Below are positions 46,418 to 55,441 of a DNA stretch of 64,000 nt, piece by piece. Position numbers and translations under genes: made by a program. The stretch comes from Propioniciclava sinopodophylli (GTDB taxonomy: Bacteria; Actinomycetota; Actinomycetes; Propionibacteriales; Propionibacteriaceae): the NCBI RefSeq assembly GCF_004324755.1, contig NZ_SDMQ01000014.1:20559-84558 (forward strand), read 5' to 3'. Position 1 is the first letter of the stretch; each line of letters opens with the position of its first letter. Under the pieces are notes generated by a model. That model was given only the letters and a program-made list of their open reading frames with translations, was not told where the DNA came from and searched no databases.

Positions 46418-47343
46418 CGCGCCCTCCGCGCGCGGGCGGCGGCCCGGCCGGCCAGGCGGCCCAGCTCGGACGCCGCGAGCCCCAGCTGGTGCCCCCAGGC
46501 TTTCGCGATCTGCAGGGCGTCCGGCTTGTGGCCGAGTTCCCGCTGGAGACGGTCGCGCTTGGGTGCGACGAGGTGCACGGCGGTGCGCAGGGCCAGCCAC
46601 GGGTCGGGCTGGGCGCGCACCCGCGCCCACCACAGGAGCGTGCGGGAGGTGTCGCCCCCCGAGAGCGCCTTCCACAAGGGGTACGCCCGATGGTCGCGGT
46701 GGTCCTCGAGGCGTCCGGTGCCCGCGGCCAGCGCCACCTGGGCGTGAAGCCGGGCGGCCAGCGCGTCCACGGCCGCCCGTTCGTCAGCTGACGCGTCCGT
46801 CCACGCCAACTCGATGTCGCGGCTGGTGAGGTCGCCGCCGCGCACGGCGTGCAGGATGAGGATGAGGCGCTGCCCGGCCAGCGACGGCACCGCGCAGGGG
46901 TGGCCCGCGAGGTCGATCGTGTGGTGGTCGGCCCACAGCGCGTCGAACGCCTGCTCGGCCGCCAGCCCGATGCCGGGGAAGGTCCGGTGGATGTCGGCGT
47001 GGCACACGCCCGGGCGGATCCAGGTGGACGCGTGCTCGAAGGCAGAGCCGTCCTCGAACCGGTAGACCATCGTCCACCGGTGGGCGGACATCGCTGCGAA
47101 GAACCGCTTCACGTGGCTGGGCCGGACCAGGACGTCGGCGTCCACGCTGGAGCGGGGCACCAGCCGGGTGGTGACGGCGCCGGTCTCGGGGTCGGTCACC
47201 GTGCGGCGGGCCAGCAGCGCGTCGTCGACCGCCGCCCCCTTGATGTGCAGCACGTCGACGCCCGCGTCGTCCGCGATGACCTGGAGGGTCGCGGCCGCCA
47301 GCGGCACCCCCGCCAGCAGCGGCATGTTCTCGACGTCCCCCAC
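46414..47343 (-). CDS. Nucleotidyltransferase family protein (polysaccharide-locus type)
   Basis: A 309-residue protein with a nucleotidyltransferase-like core. HIKGAAVDDALL is followed by the acidic SVDADVLVRPSHVKRFFAAM (Asp-x-Asp pair), CHADIHRTFPG and LILILHAVRGG. Such proteins occur in exopolysaccharide loci beside PqqD-like proteins, but the reaction is unknown. GTG 47343 is chosen because TAAGCT lies at -13 to -8 (leaderless); ATG 47325 is the alternative. Its stop overlaps the PqqD-like start as ATGA. Confidence 0.78.
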   Translation of the reverse strand: MGDVENMPLLAGVPLAAATLQVIADDAGVDVLHIKGAAVDDALLARRTVTDPETGAVTTRLVPRSSVDADVLVRPSHVKRFFAAMSAHRWTMVYRFEDGSAFEHASTWIRPGVCHADIHRTFPGIGLAAEQAFDALWADHHTIDLAGHPCAVPSLAGQRLILILHAVRGGDLTSRDIELAWTDASADERAAVDALAARLHAQVALAAGTGRLEDHRDHRAYPLWKALSGGDTSRTLLWWARVRAQPDPWLALRTAVHLVAPKRDRLQRELGHKPDALQIAKAWGHQLGLAASELGRLAGRAAARARRAR

Positions 47344-47350
47344 CCGCCGA

Positions 47351-47411
47351 AGCTTACGCACGTCCGGCTGGCCGGGCTCGTCGAAGCGCGCAACCCCTTC
47401 GGTGGTAGGTT
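47351..47411. promoter_or_regulatory. Divergent leaderless promoters (nucleotidyltransferase / epimerase)
   Basis: On the minus strand TAAGCT (47351-47356) sits at -13 to -8 of GTG 47343. On the plus strand TAGGTT (47406-47411) sits at -13 to -8 of GTG 47419. Both lack ribosome sites. The 75-base gap therefore holds two back-to-back promoters for the two arms of the polysaccharide locus. Confidence 0.55.
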
Positions 47412-47418
47412 CGCGAGC

Positions 47419-48363
47419 GTGAAGATCGTGGTCACCGGCGGGGCCGGGTTCATTGGGTCCAACCTCGCGCGCGAGCTGCTGGGCCGCTCCGACGTCGACC
47501 ACGTGGTCGCGTTCGACAACCTCTCGACGGGCGACCGCGCCAACCTCGACGGCGTGGACGTCGAGCTCGTCGTCGCCACGGTCCTCGACCCGGACGCCCT
47601 CGACGCAGCCTTCGCGGGCGCAGGCGCGGTCGTCCACCTGGGCGCCCTGCCTTCCGTGCCCCGCTCGGTGCTCGACCCGGTGGCGTCCCACCATGCCAAC
47701 GCGACCGGCACACTCGAGGTGCTGCAGGCGGCCCGCCGTGCGGGCAACATCCCCGTCGTCGTGGCCAGCTCGTCGTCGGTGTACGGCGCCAACCGTGAAC
47801 TGCCCAAGCGCGAGTCGATGCGCACCGCCCCCATTTCGCCGTACGCCGTCAGTAAGCAGGCCACCGAGGCGTATGCGCTGTCGTTCGGCCACACCTACGG
47901 GTTGCCGACGCTCGCGTTCCGGTTCTTCAACGTCTACGGACCGCTCCAGCCTGCCGGCCATGCGTACGCCGCGGTCATTCCGGCGTTCGTGGACGCCGCC
48001 CTCCGCGGAGTGCCCCTCACCGTCCACGGTGACGGCGAGCAGACCCGGGACTTCACGTTCGTCGGCACTGTGACCCGCGTGCTGGCGGACGCCGCCATCG
48101 GGGGCGTCCACGACCTCGACCCGGTGAACCTCGCCTTCGGCTCCCGCACCTCGCTGAACACCCTGATCGCGATGATCGGAGAGGCTCTCGGCACCCACCC
48201 GCAGGTCGAGCACACCGAGCCGCGCGCGGGTGACGTGCGCGACTCCCAGGCCGACAACAGCCGCCTGCGGGCCCTGTTCCCTGACGTCGAGCCGGTGCCG
48301 CTGGCCGACGGCGTCCGGGCCACGGTGGACTGGTTCAAGACGCTGCCCCAGTACCAGAGCTGA
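47419..48363 (+). CDS. NAD-dependent nucleotide-sugar epimerase/dehydratase (GalE-like)
   Basis: Extended SDR of 314 residues: KIVVTGGAGFIGSNLA (NAD site), catalytic Ser in VVASSSSVYG and the Tyr-Lys pair in SPYAVSKQATEAYA, then RFFNVYGPLQ. It probably interconverts UDP-sugars for polysaccharide synthesis; GalE versus another 4-epimerase cannot be decided. It starts the rightward arm and is followed two bases later by the ligase-like gene. Confidence 0.92.
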   Translation: MKIVVTGGAGFIGSNLARELLGRSDVDHVVAFDNLSTGDRANLDGVDVELVVATVLDPDALDAAFAGAGAVVHLGALPSVPRSVLDPVASHHANATGTLEVLQAARRAGNIPVVVASSSSVYGANRELPKRESMRTAPISPYAVSKQATEAYALSFGHTYGLPTLAFRFFNVYGPLQPAGHAYAAVIPAFVDAALRGVPLTVHGDGEQTRDFTFVGTVTRVLADAAIGGVHDLDPVNLAFGSRTSLNTLIAMIGEALGTHPQVEHTEPRAGDVRDSQADNSRLRALFPDVEPVPLADGVRATVDWFKTLPQYQS

Positions 48364-48365
48364 CG

Positions 48366-49505
48366 ATGCTCCCCCGGGCTCGCGGACTCGGCCTGCTGGA
48401 TTCCGTTGCCCTCGGGGTACTGGGCCTGTGGTGTGTGTGGGTCGTCGCCGCGACCGTGCTGGCCGGACGCCCGGTCAGCCACACCCTGCCCTACTTGGTG
48501 CCGCCCCTGTTCGTCGTGGCCGGGGTGGCGCTCGGCCGGTGGGCCGCTGCCCATGAGCACGCGCGATGGGTGGGGATCGCGCTGCTGGGTGTGGGGCTCG
48601 TGTTCCTCCTCGGATGGCTGATCACGCCCGCTCCCGGCAAGCTGCCCACGCGCTACCCCAACGCCAACGCCGCTGTCGCCGTGCAGCTGATCGCGCTCAG
48701 TTGTCTGACATGGCTCGCGCAACGGCGCAGGCCCGCCAGCGAGAAGCCCCGCTGGCTCGCCCCGGCAGCCCTCGTGCTCGCGCTGACGGTGATCGCCGTC
48801 AACGCCTCGACGGCCGGCACCGCCGTGGCCGCCGTCGTCCTGTTGCTGTGCCTGTCGGCCGTCGCCCTGCGGACGGGACCGTGGCGGTGGTTGACCGTCC
48901 TCACCGGCGGCGCCGCCCTGGCGTCCGCCGCCTACGCCCAGGTGACGCTGGCCCGCCAGTCCGAGTGGCCGCCGATGGCGCTGGCGGCCCTCAACCGCGT
49001 GCGCAAGCAGCTGTGGAGCGAGGCCCTCGGCCTGTGGGCACGCCACCCAACCACGGGCGGCGGGGCTGGGTCGTTCCGCGAGACAAATGCGCTGTCCGTC
49101 GACCCCGACCTGGCAGCGGCGCACTCCTCCGTTCTCCAGGTGGGGTCGGAGTTCGGCTTCGTCGGCCTCGCCCTCTTCGGTGCGGTCATGGTGCTGGGCC
49201 TGGTGCTGGCCACCCGGCGCGACCGCGCCACCTCGCTGATCGCCGCTACCGCGTGGGTGGGCCTCGGGGTCCACTCGACCATGGACCACCTGTACGAGTT
49301 CGCCGCCGTGACCGTGGCCGCTGCCGCGGTGCTCGGCTGGGCGAGCGCCTCTCAGAACAGCTCGACGTCGCCCAATGTGAGCCGCCACGCGGATGCCGGC
49401 GGCGGCGAAGCCGCGAGCGGTCGCGACGTCAGCAGCGGCCCCGCTCCCGGCACGGGCAACGGCACCAGTCCTGCTGAGGGGCCCGTCCGCAGGCCGATGG
49501 CGTAG
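48366..49505 (+). CDS. O-antigen ligase/Wzy-like membrane protein
   Basis: A 379-residue protein with about ten membrane helices. The loop LWARHPTTGGGAGSFRETNA matches the large periplasmic loop of O-antigen ligase/polymerase proteins (the H-P-x-x-G-x-G motif). The last 50 residues are a hydrophilic Ser/Gly/Pro tail encoded antisense to the end of the convergent GNAT gene. It probably polymerises or attaches repeat units outside the membrane. Confidence 0.82.
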   Translation: MLPRARGLGLLDSVALGVLGLWCVWVVAATVLAGRPVSHTLPYLVPPLFVVAGVALGRWAAAHEHARWVGIALLGVGLVFLLGWLITPAPGKLPTRYPNANAAVAVQLIALSCLTWLAQRRRPASEKPRWLAPAALVLALTVIAVNASTAGTAVAAVVLLLCLSAVALRTGPWRWLTVLTGGAALASAAYAQVTLARQSEWPPMALAALNRVRKQLWSEALGLWARHPTTGGGAGSFRETNALSVDPDLAAAHSSVLQVGSEFGFVGLALFGAVMVLGLVLATRRDRATSLIAATAWVGLGVHSTMDHLYEFAAVTVAAAAVLGWASASQNSSTSPNVSRHADAGGGEAASGRDVSSGPAPGTGNGTSPAEGPVRRPMA

Positions 49506-50335
49506 TCGGCCTTTGTCTCCCGCAGCACCCGCGCCACCAAGCGGGCGCCGGTGACGGCGTCCGGCACCAGTTGTTCGATGATGGCCGCCTCGACCGTGTC
49601 GCCGCGCCGACGCAACCGGAACACCACGCCGCCCTCGGCGGGGTCGGACGACGCGAGCAGCACGCGGTAGCGCAGCGGCCCGAACGAGGTGCGCCACGCC
49701 AGGTGCTCCGGCGTCCGGTCGGTGCGGAAGCCCTTGGCTGGGGCGTGCTGGAGGAGCGCCTCCGCGAAGCCACGATCGGTGAACGCCTCGGCGGCGGGCC
49801 AGCCGACCGAGGTCTCCTCCGACCAGAGATTCGCTGGCACCTTCGAGCGCGCCATCTTGGGCAGCGCCGCAGGGTTGGCCGGCAGCACGCCCACAGGCAG
49901 GCGCCGCACGACGCTCCAGCCCATCTTCAGGTAGCCGGGGCGGCTCTGGTCGTTGGGGGTGTTGAACACGATCCCGTCCCCCGCGAGCGTCAGCTCGGAA
50001 ACACCGCGCAGGGTGAGGGTGCGGAAGATGCCGAGCCCCTGGTAGTCGGGATGGGTCGCGGTGTCGACCGCCCGGACCGCGGTCACCTTCTTGCCCTCGT
50101 CGTTCACGAACCGCCAGCGCATGAGCGTGCGGTAGCCCACCGCCCGGCCCTCGTGGAGCGCCACCCACGCCGCAGACTCACCGAAAGAGTTCTCCCGATG
50201 CTTCCAGTGCAGGAACGCCTCGTAGTGCGGGTCGTCGCCCTTTTTCAGCGACTCGCGCAACATCGGGATGACCACGGGGTCGTCCTCGGGCTGGGCTGAC
50301 CGGATCTCGAGGTCGGCGGGCGTGAGCTTGGGCAT
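49352..50335 (-). CDS. GNAT family N-acetyltransferase
   Basis: A 327-residue acetyltransferase. RAVDTATHPDYQGLGIFRTL is the acetyl-CoA loop (Q-x-x-G-x-G/A-like), and FNTPNDQSRPGYLKMGW resembles sugar- or peptide-acting GNATs found in polysaccharide loci. ATG 50335 has GGGAGG just upstream. Its C-terminal 51 codons overlap the ligase-like gene on the opposite strand (49352-49505). Confidence 0.85.
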   Translation of the reverse strand: MPKLTPADLEIRSAQPEDDPVVIPMLRESLKKGDDPHYEAFLHWKHRENSFGESAAWVALHEGRAVGYRTLMRWRFVNDEGKKVTAVRAVDTATHPDYQGLGIFRTLTLRGVSELTLAGDGIVFNTPNDQSRPGYLKMGWSVVRRLPVGVLPANPAALPKMARSKVPANLWSEETSVGWPAAEAFTDRGFAEALLQHAPAKGFRTDRTPEHLAWRTSFGPLRYRVLLASSDPAEGGVVFRLRRRGDTVEAAIIEQLVPDAVTGARLVARVLRETKADYAIGLRTGPSAGLVPLPVPGAGPLLTSRPLAASPPPASAWRLTLGDVELF

Positions 50336-50416
50336 GGGTCCTCCCGGCGTTGGTAGGCTGCCCAAAGCCTAGGGGGTGGGCGTCCCGCCCCGGTAACCCA
50401 GCGGACGGAGGACGTC

Positions 50417-51532
50417 ATGGCCCCCACCATTCCTGCCAGGCCCCGGGTGCTGTGGCTGATCAAGGGGCTCGGGCCGGGCGGGGCCGAACAGCTCCTGCTC
50501 CTGGCGGCGAAGGTCGCCGACCGCGAGCGCTTCACCTACCGTCTGGCGTACGTGCGCCCCGACAAGACGCACCTCGTGCCCGAGTTCGAGGCGCTGGGCC
50601 TCACGCCCGAACGGTTGGGGGCGGACGGCCGACACTGGCTGGCTGACCTGCGGCGCGTGATGTCAGGGGCCGACGTCGTGCACGTCCACTCCCCCGTGCT
50701 CGCCGGCGTGGCCCGCCTCGTGGCCCGCACCCTGCCGCGGCGTCCAGCCGTCGTCGTGACCGAGCACAACGAATGGAGCAGCCACCGTGCGTCCACACGC
50801 CTGCTCAACGCCCTGACGACCCCCTTGGACGCCCACCATTGGGCTGTGTCCGACCAGGTGCGTGAGACCATGTGGCCGTCCCGGCAGCGTGATTACGAGG
50901 TGCTCATCCACGGCATCGACACCCAGGGGGTTCCCGCCGCACCGGACGCCCGCGTCCGGCTCCGCGCGGAACTGGGCCTCGCCGGGGACGACGTTCTCGC
51001 CCTCACGGTCGCCAACCTGCGCCGCAACAAGGACTACCCGAACCTGTTGAAGGCGGCGGCGCTCGCCTCCAGCATCGAGCCCCGACTGCAGTTCGCGGCC
51101 GTGGGCCAGGGCCCGCTGCTGGACGAGGTGAAGGCCCTTCACCACGAACTGGGCCTGGGGTCGCGCTACCGACTGCTCGGGTTCCGCCGCGACGTTCACG
51201 AACTGATGGCGGCTGCAGACGTCTTCCTGCTCGGTTCCATCCACGAGGGCCTGCCCGTCGCAGTCATGGAGGCCTTCGCAGCCGGGCTGCCCGTCGTCGC
51301 CACCGAAGTGGGCGGTCTGCCCCAGCAGGTGCGCGAGGGGCAGGAAGGACTCCTCGTCCCGCCCAGCGACCACGAGGCGCTCGCCGAGGCGCTGGTGACG
51401 GTGGCCCGCGACGATGACCTCCGGGCGCGAATGGGCGAGGCGGCCGCACGCCGCGCGGGCGACTACGACATCCGGACGGCTGTCCGCGAGCAGGAGGCCG
51501 TCTACGACGAACTGGCCCGGCGCCGCACCTGA
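50417..51532 (+). CDS. Family 4 glycosyltransferase
   Basis: A 371-residue GT-B enzyme. LIKGLGPGGAEQLLLLAA is the N-terminal acceptor-side motif, and HSPVLAGVARLVA and VTEHNEWSSH follow. The GT4 donor site is SIHEGLPVAVMEAFAAGLPV, with Glu-x7-Glu spacing. AGGACGGAGGAC precedes the ATG. Its end overlaps the convergent deacetylase by 31 bases. Sugar unknown. Confidence 0.93.
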   Translation: MAPTIPARPRVLWLIKGLGPGGAEQLLLLAAKVADRERFTYRLAYVRPDKTHLVPEFEALGLTPERLGADGRHWLADLRRVMSGADVVHVHSPVLAGVARLVARTLPRRPAVVVTEHNEWSSHRASTRLLNALTTPLDAHHWAVSDQVRETMWPSRQRDYEVLIHGIDTQGVPAAPDARVRLRAELGLAGDDVLALTVANLRRNKDYPNLLKAAALASSIEPRLQFAAVGQGPLLDEVKALHHELGLGSRYRLLGFRRDVHELMAAADVFLLGSIHEGLPVAVMEAFAAGLPVVATEVGGLPQQVREGQEGLLVPPSDHEALAEALVTVARDDDLRARMGEAAARRAGDYDIRTAVREQEAVYDELARRRT

Positions 51533-52353
51533 CGAACAGCGGACAGGCCCGACTTCGCGAACTCGACGAGGGCCGAATACGCACGCTCGGCACCCAGGTC
51601 TCCGCTGAGCTTCGCGGCGAAGAAGGCGTCAGGGTCGGTCCGGCGCACAGGGACACGGTTGAGCTGCAGGAAGTCCTGGCCCGGCAGGTTCCGCCCCACT
51701 TCCCCCGTCGAGACGCTGCGGAACCGCTCGCGCAGTGCCTCCTCCATCGCTGGCACGGGAATGCCCCACGGGTAGGTGAAGTGCTTCGGCTTTCGGCCCG
51801 TGCGGGCAAAGACCTCCGCAGTGCACTGGTCGAGCTCGTCGATGGTGAGCGCTTCGGGGCGAACGTGGTTGTGGGTGTGGTTGCCCAGCGTGCACAGCCC
51901 CGACTCGACCATCTGGCGGACCTGGTCCCAGGACAGGCCTCGGCCGGGCTCCCCCTTGGCAGTCGCCCCCTCCCACTGCATCACCGTGCCCATGCACGCG
52001 GAGGCGAGGTAGATCGTGAAGGGGATCCGTCGCTCCCGCAACAGCGGCCAAGCGTTGCGGTACACGTCGGCGAAGCCGTCATCGAAGGTGAGGACCACGC
52101 TCGGCCTCGCGTCCCCGGCTTCCAGCCGGTCTAAGGCCTCGTCGAGCGACACGACATCGTGCTCGGCCAGCAGGTCGAGTTGGCGCTCGAAGGTGGCCAC
52201 CTCCACGTCGAGTTCATTCGTCGTGCCGCCGCCCACGCGGTGGTAGATGAGGAGCGTGGCGCCGGACGCGTGGGTGTCGCCGCGATTGGCCCGGGACAGG
52301 GCCCGTTTCAGCAGGCCGCGAGCATGGACGTTGATGTCACCAATAGCTTGCAC
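51502..52353 (-). CDS. Polysaccharide deacetylase (NodB/CE4)
   Basis: A 283-residue carbohydrate esterase 4 protein. The metal-site motifs are VLTFDDGFADVY (Asp-Asp) and LGNHTHNH (His-x3-His). KHFTYPWG carries the third motif. It has no obvious signal peptide, so it may act on lipid-linked sugars at the cytoplasmic side or be exported otherwise. GTG 52353 has GGAAGGA upstream and overlaps the Wzy-like gene by 17 bases. Confidence 0.92.
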   Translation of the reverse strand: MQAIGDINVHARGLLKRALSRANRGDTHASGATLLIYHRVGGGTTNELDVEVATFERQLDLLAEHDVVSLDEALDRLEAGDARPSVVLTFDDGFADVYRNAWPLLRERRIPFTIYLASACMGTVMQWEGATAKGEPGRGLSWDQVRQMVESGLCTLGNHTHNHVRPEALTIDELDQCTAEVFARTGRKPKHFTYPWGIPVPAMEEALRERFRSVSTGEVGRNLPGQDFLQLNRVPVRRTDPDAFFAAKLSGDLGAERAYSALVEFAKSGLSAVRQVRRRASSS

Positions 52354-53689
52354 CGACGAGTTCCTTCCGGGTGGCGTCGCGCGTGCGTGGCTTCAACTTC
52401 GGCAGTGGCTTGGGCAGCGCAAGCAGGACGAGGAAGAACGGGATCATGAGCACGCGCTGGCGGGCCAGGATCCCGAAGTTGGAGAAGCCAGAGAAGGCGA
52501 GGATGAAGGCCAGCGTGTAGACGACAGCAAAGACCAGCCAGGGGTTGCGGCGCATCAGGGTGGGGAGTGCCTTGAGCCGAGGCCAGGCGGCGATGGTGAG
52601 GACCAACAGCACTGTCGCCTCGACGCTTTGCACGAGCATCGGGAGACCGTTCGCCTCCCAAGGAAACGGCCGGAACAGCAGCGTGACGATGGCGGCCGGC
52701 ACGCCGAACGGTGATTCCAACGGGACGGGGGTGAACGCCGATCCGCCTTGCGCAGTCTGGCCACCAGCCTCGTCGACCCGATCGGAAACAGCTTGGGCGC
52801 TGAGATCGTCGATCCCTAGGAACTGGGCTGACGCCGTCACCAAGATGACAGCGGCCACCCCCATGACGAAGACCCCCGCCGCCTTGGTGAGGATACTGGT
52901 GGAGCGTTGGGTGGTCGGGCGGAGCAGTTGGGCGACGAACAGCGCCGCAACCATAAGCACCGTCACATGGGGACGGATCAAGGCGGTCCCCCCGAAGCCC
53001 ACGACCATCAACGCCAGGCCCACGGCCGGAGAATGGTTGAAGAAGCGGGCAGCACCGTAGGCGGTCACACCCACGAACAGCATCAGCCAAGCCTCCTTGC
53101 CGATGCTGGAGGGCCAGTACAGCATCGTGGGCAGGAGGAAGATGAGCAGGGCGTATCGCTTCGCGTCGCCCTGAGGCAAGGCGATGCGGAAGGCCCGGTA
53201 GAGCAGGTAGACACCCCAGAACGCCAAGGAGCCGAACACGAAGAAAGCGGTGATCACGCTGGGGCCAATGACGACATAGAGCGCCGTGGTGATCAGCTCC
53301 ATGTTCAAGGTGCCGACCTTGCCGGACGCCTCCCACCAGACGTCGCCCCGGCGCCAGTCGAGGTAGTGCTCGACGGCGAAGAGGTTGTAGCGCTGGGCGT
53401 CGGCCGCGCCACCGTAGAGGTAGTAGGCAACCAGGTAGCGAGCCGAGATCCCGGCGAACTTGCCGAGGAATCCCAGGATCAGGATCCGCGTGAACCACGC
53501 TTCTCGCTCCCGCTTGGTAGCGGCACCGATCAGAACCGCGTTGAGGGCGATGATGACGGGCACCCAGACCAAGGCACCCCACTGGTTGTAGGACTGCGTC
53601 TCCATCGCCCACGTGAACACGCGGGCGAAGGTGACGAGGCCGAGCACGCCCACCGTCAGGGCGAGCCCGATCCCGAACACGCGTCCCAT
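52337..53689 (-). CDS. Wzy-like polytopic membrane protein
   Basis: A 450-residue protein with ten to twelve predicted helices. Motifs are weak: a loop DAQRYNLFAVEHYLDWRRGD between helices, LPTMLYWPSSIGKEAWLMLF and a late FSNFGILARQRVLMIPFF. That pattern (an outer acidic/aromatic loop plus a terminal R-Q-R-V) is common in exopolysaccharide polymerase-like proteins. It lies between the Wzz/BY-kinase and the deacetylase in one operon. Polymerase assignment is inference. Confidence 0.72.
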   Translation of the reverse strand: MGRVFGIGLALTVGVLGLVTFARVFTWAMETQSYNQWGALVWVPVIIALNAVLIGAATKREREAWFTRILILGFLGKFAGISARYLVAYYLYGGAADAQRYNLFAVEHYLDWRRGDVWWEASGKVGTLNMELITTALYVVIGPSVITAFFVFGSLAFWGVYLLYRAFRIALPQGDAKRYALLIFLLPTMLYWPSSIGKEAWLMLFVGVTAYGAARFFNHSPAVGLALMVVGFGGTALIRPHVTVLMVAALFVAQLLRPTTQRSTSILTKAAGVFVMGVAAVILVTASAQFLGIDDLSAQAVSDRVDEAGGQTAQGGSAFTPVPLESPFGVPAAIVTLLFRPFPWEANGLPMLVQSVEATVLLVLTIAAWPRLKALPTLMRRNPWLVFAVVYTLAFILAFSGFSNFGILARQRVLMIPFFLVLLALPKPLPKLKPRTRDATRKELVGASYW

Positions 53690-53692
53690 GGC

Positions 53693-55264
53693 TCAGGGAC
53701 GCGAGCGGCGAGGAGCGTCGTCCCCCGTACTCACGGGCTCGTCGGGACTCACGGGCACGTCGTCGCGGGTGGGGATGCTGGGCCGCGTCGCGCTGCGGTT
53801 GGCACCACGGATCTTCCCCCGGGTGGGCGTGTCGCCGTACCCGTAGCCCGATCCGTAGTCGGCCTTGCGCACGTGTCCACCGATGAGGATCGCGCCGGTG
53901 ACGGGGACACGGAAGCGCCCCAGCAGTTCGGCCACGCGGCTCGCCGCGTTCTCCGTCAGGCGACCGGCACGCACGACCACAACGATGGCGTCCGCCAACG
54001 GCAGGATGTCGAAGACGTCGCTGGCAGCGAGCAGAGGGGCTGTGTCGATCAGGATGATGTCGGCGTTCTTGCGGGCGTCGTCCAACAGGGGCGCCAAGCG
54101 GCTGGTCAAGGAGGCCGGGTAGTCGAGGCGCGTGCCGGCGGTCACGATGCGCACGCCCTCGATGCTGGTCGGCCGCATGATGTCGGCCAGTTCGGTCGCT
54201 CCCCGGTTGGTGAGGTAGTCGGAGATGCCAGCGCCCTGGGGAACATCGAACTTGGTGTGGACATCGGGCGACCGGAGGTCCGCGTCCAAGACGAGCACCC
54301 GCAGGCCGGTCTCGGCGAAGCTGGCGGCGAGGTTGGCCACGCTCGTGCTCTTGCCCTCCCCCGCGTGGGCGGAGGTGGTGAGGATGACGTGCGCGTTCTC
54401 AGCTGCGTCCTCCTCCGGCACCCCGCTGGCGCGGCGGGGCGACCAATCTCCCTGCACCTGCTGGGTGGGCAGGTGCATCAGCGCGGTGCGCGCTGCTCGA
54501 TAGCCGTCCGCGTAGATGCTGAGCGGCTTGCTGAGGGTGAGGATGGTGCCATCGGAACGATCCCCCCGCTTGAGGCGCGGCACCTCGGCGATGACGGGCA
54601 TGCGGAGCGCATCAGCAACCTCGGTGCGCGTGCGCAGCCGGGAGTCGAGCCGGTCGAGCACCAGGGCCAGTGCGAGACCGACGAGCAGGCCGACGAGCGC
54701 AGCGAGCGCCGTGCGGATGTTGCGGTCGGGCGGGATGACGAAGCCCTCTGTGCTGCGGTTGGGAATCGGCGTGGCCTCCTGCAGGATGGTCAACTGCGCG
54801 CTGCCGGCGCCAGCGGGAGCCTCATCAAAAAAGGCGACCGCCTCTTGCGCGAACGTGTTGGCCACCAGGGCGGCGCGCTGGCCATCGGCAGCGGTCGTCG
54901 CGATCGTGATTGATTCGGACAACGGATCTGACGTGACGGTCAGGCCCGCCGCGAGCAGGGCGGGGTCGTCGCGGTAGTTCAGCTTCTGGGCGGCGCGCTT
55001 GGGCACCTCGCCCGTCTTGATGAAGAGTTCGATGCGGCCCATCGACGCCCGCTGGACGGACGGGGCTGGGTCGTTGCGGCTGGGGGCCGGCTGCGCGCGG
55101 TCGCCGACGAGCACCACGGTGGTGGCCGTGTAGTTGCCGATCTTCTGCGTGGTGTCGCCCCGTGCGGGCGTGACGATGAACATGGCTACCGCGGCCACGA
55201 GGGTGCACAGCAGGATGACCCACCAGCGCTGGCGGAGGATCTTGATGAAGTCGTGCAGGCTCAC
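53693..55264 (-). CDS. Wzz-type chain-length regulator fused to BY-kinase
   Basis: A 523-residue polysaccharide co-polymerase. Two membrane helices (about 15-32 and 185-203) flank a 150-residue outer Wzz domain starting LHDFIKILRQRWWVILL. The cytoplasmic tyrosine kinase has VILTTSAHAGEGKSTSVANL (Walker A), RVLVLDADLRSPDVHTKF (A') and IILIDTAPLL (Walker B). The tail has a Tyr-rich YGSGYGYGD cluster for autophosphorylation. GTG 55264 has GAGGTGAG upstream. It would set chain length; the LMW phosphatase in this window may reverse it. Confidence 0.94.
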   Translation of the reverse strand: MSLHDFIKILRQRWWVILLCTLVAAVAMFIVTPARGDTTQKIGNYTATTVVLVGDRAQPAPSRNDPAPSVQRASMGRIELFIKTGEVPKRAAQKLNYRDDPALLAAGLTVTSDPLSESITIATTAADGQRAALVANTFAQEAVAFFDEAPAGAGSAQLTILQEATPIPNRSTEGFVIPPDRNIRTALAALVGLLVGLALALVLDRLDSRLRTRTEVADALRMPVIAEVPRLKRGDRSDGTILTLSKPLSIYADGYRAARTALMHLPTQQVQGDWSPRRASGVPEEDAAENAHVILTTSAHAGEGKSTSVANLAASFAETGLRVLVLDADLRSPDVHTKFDVPQGAGISDYLTNRGATELADIMRPTSIEGVRIVTAGTRLDYPASLTSRLAPLLDDARKNADIILIDTAPLLAASDVFDILPLADAIVVVVRAGRLTENAASRVAELLGRFRVPVTGAILIGGHVRKADYGSGYGYGDTPTRGKIRGANRSATRPSIPTRDDVPVSPDEPVSTGDDAPRRSRP

Positions 55265-55407
55265 GACTCACCTCTCTTCGACGGGGGGTGTGTGACCGCG
55301 GGGTGCCACATGCAACCAGACCTTTCGCATGGCGAGTTCGAGGGGCTCAGCTCCCGGTGGGAACTGACCAGGGTGATCCTACCGGGCAACAGCGTTATGC
55401 CACATTT

Positions 55408-55435
55408 TTGCCGTTCGCGCATTGCCTGAGACGAT
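55408..55435 (+). promoter_or_regulatory. Predicted promoter of the rightward glycosyltransferase operon
   Basis: TTGCCG (55408-55413) and GACGAT (55430-55435), 16 bp apart, place the start of transcription near the GTG at 55442. The -10 box is weak at its first base. Confidence 0.35.
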
Positions 55436-55441
55436 GGGGGG

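Noticed and set aside
48180..48210. Further copies of the GGGGCTCTCGGC core inside genes (near 48185 and 61120)
   Set aside because: Single, partial matches within well-supported coding frames; expected by chance in GC-rich sequence and not tandem.
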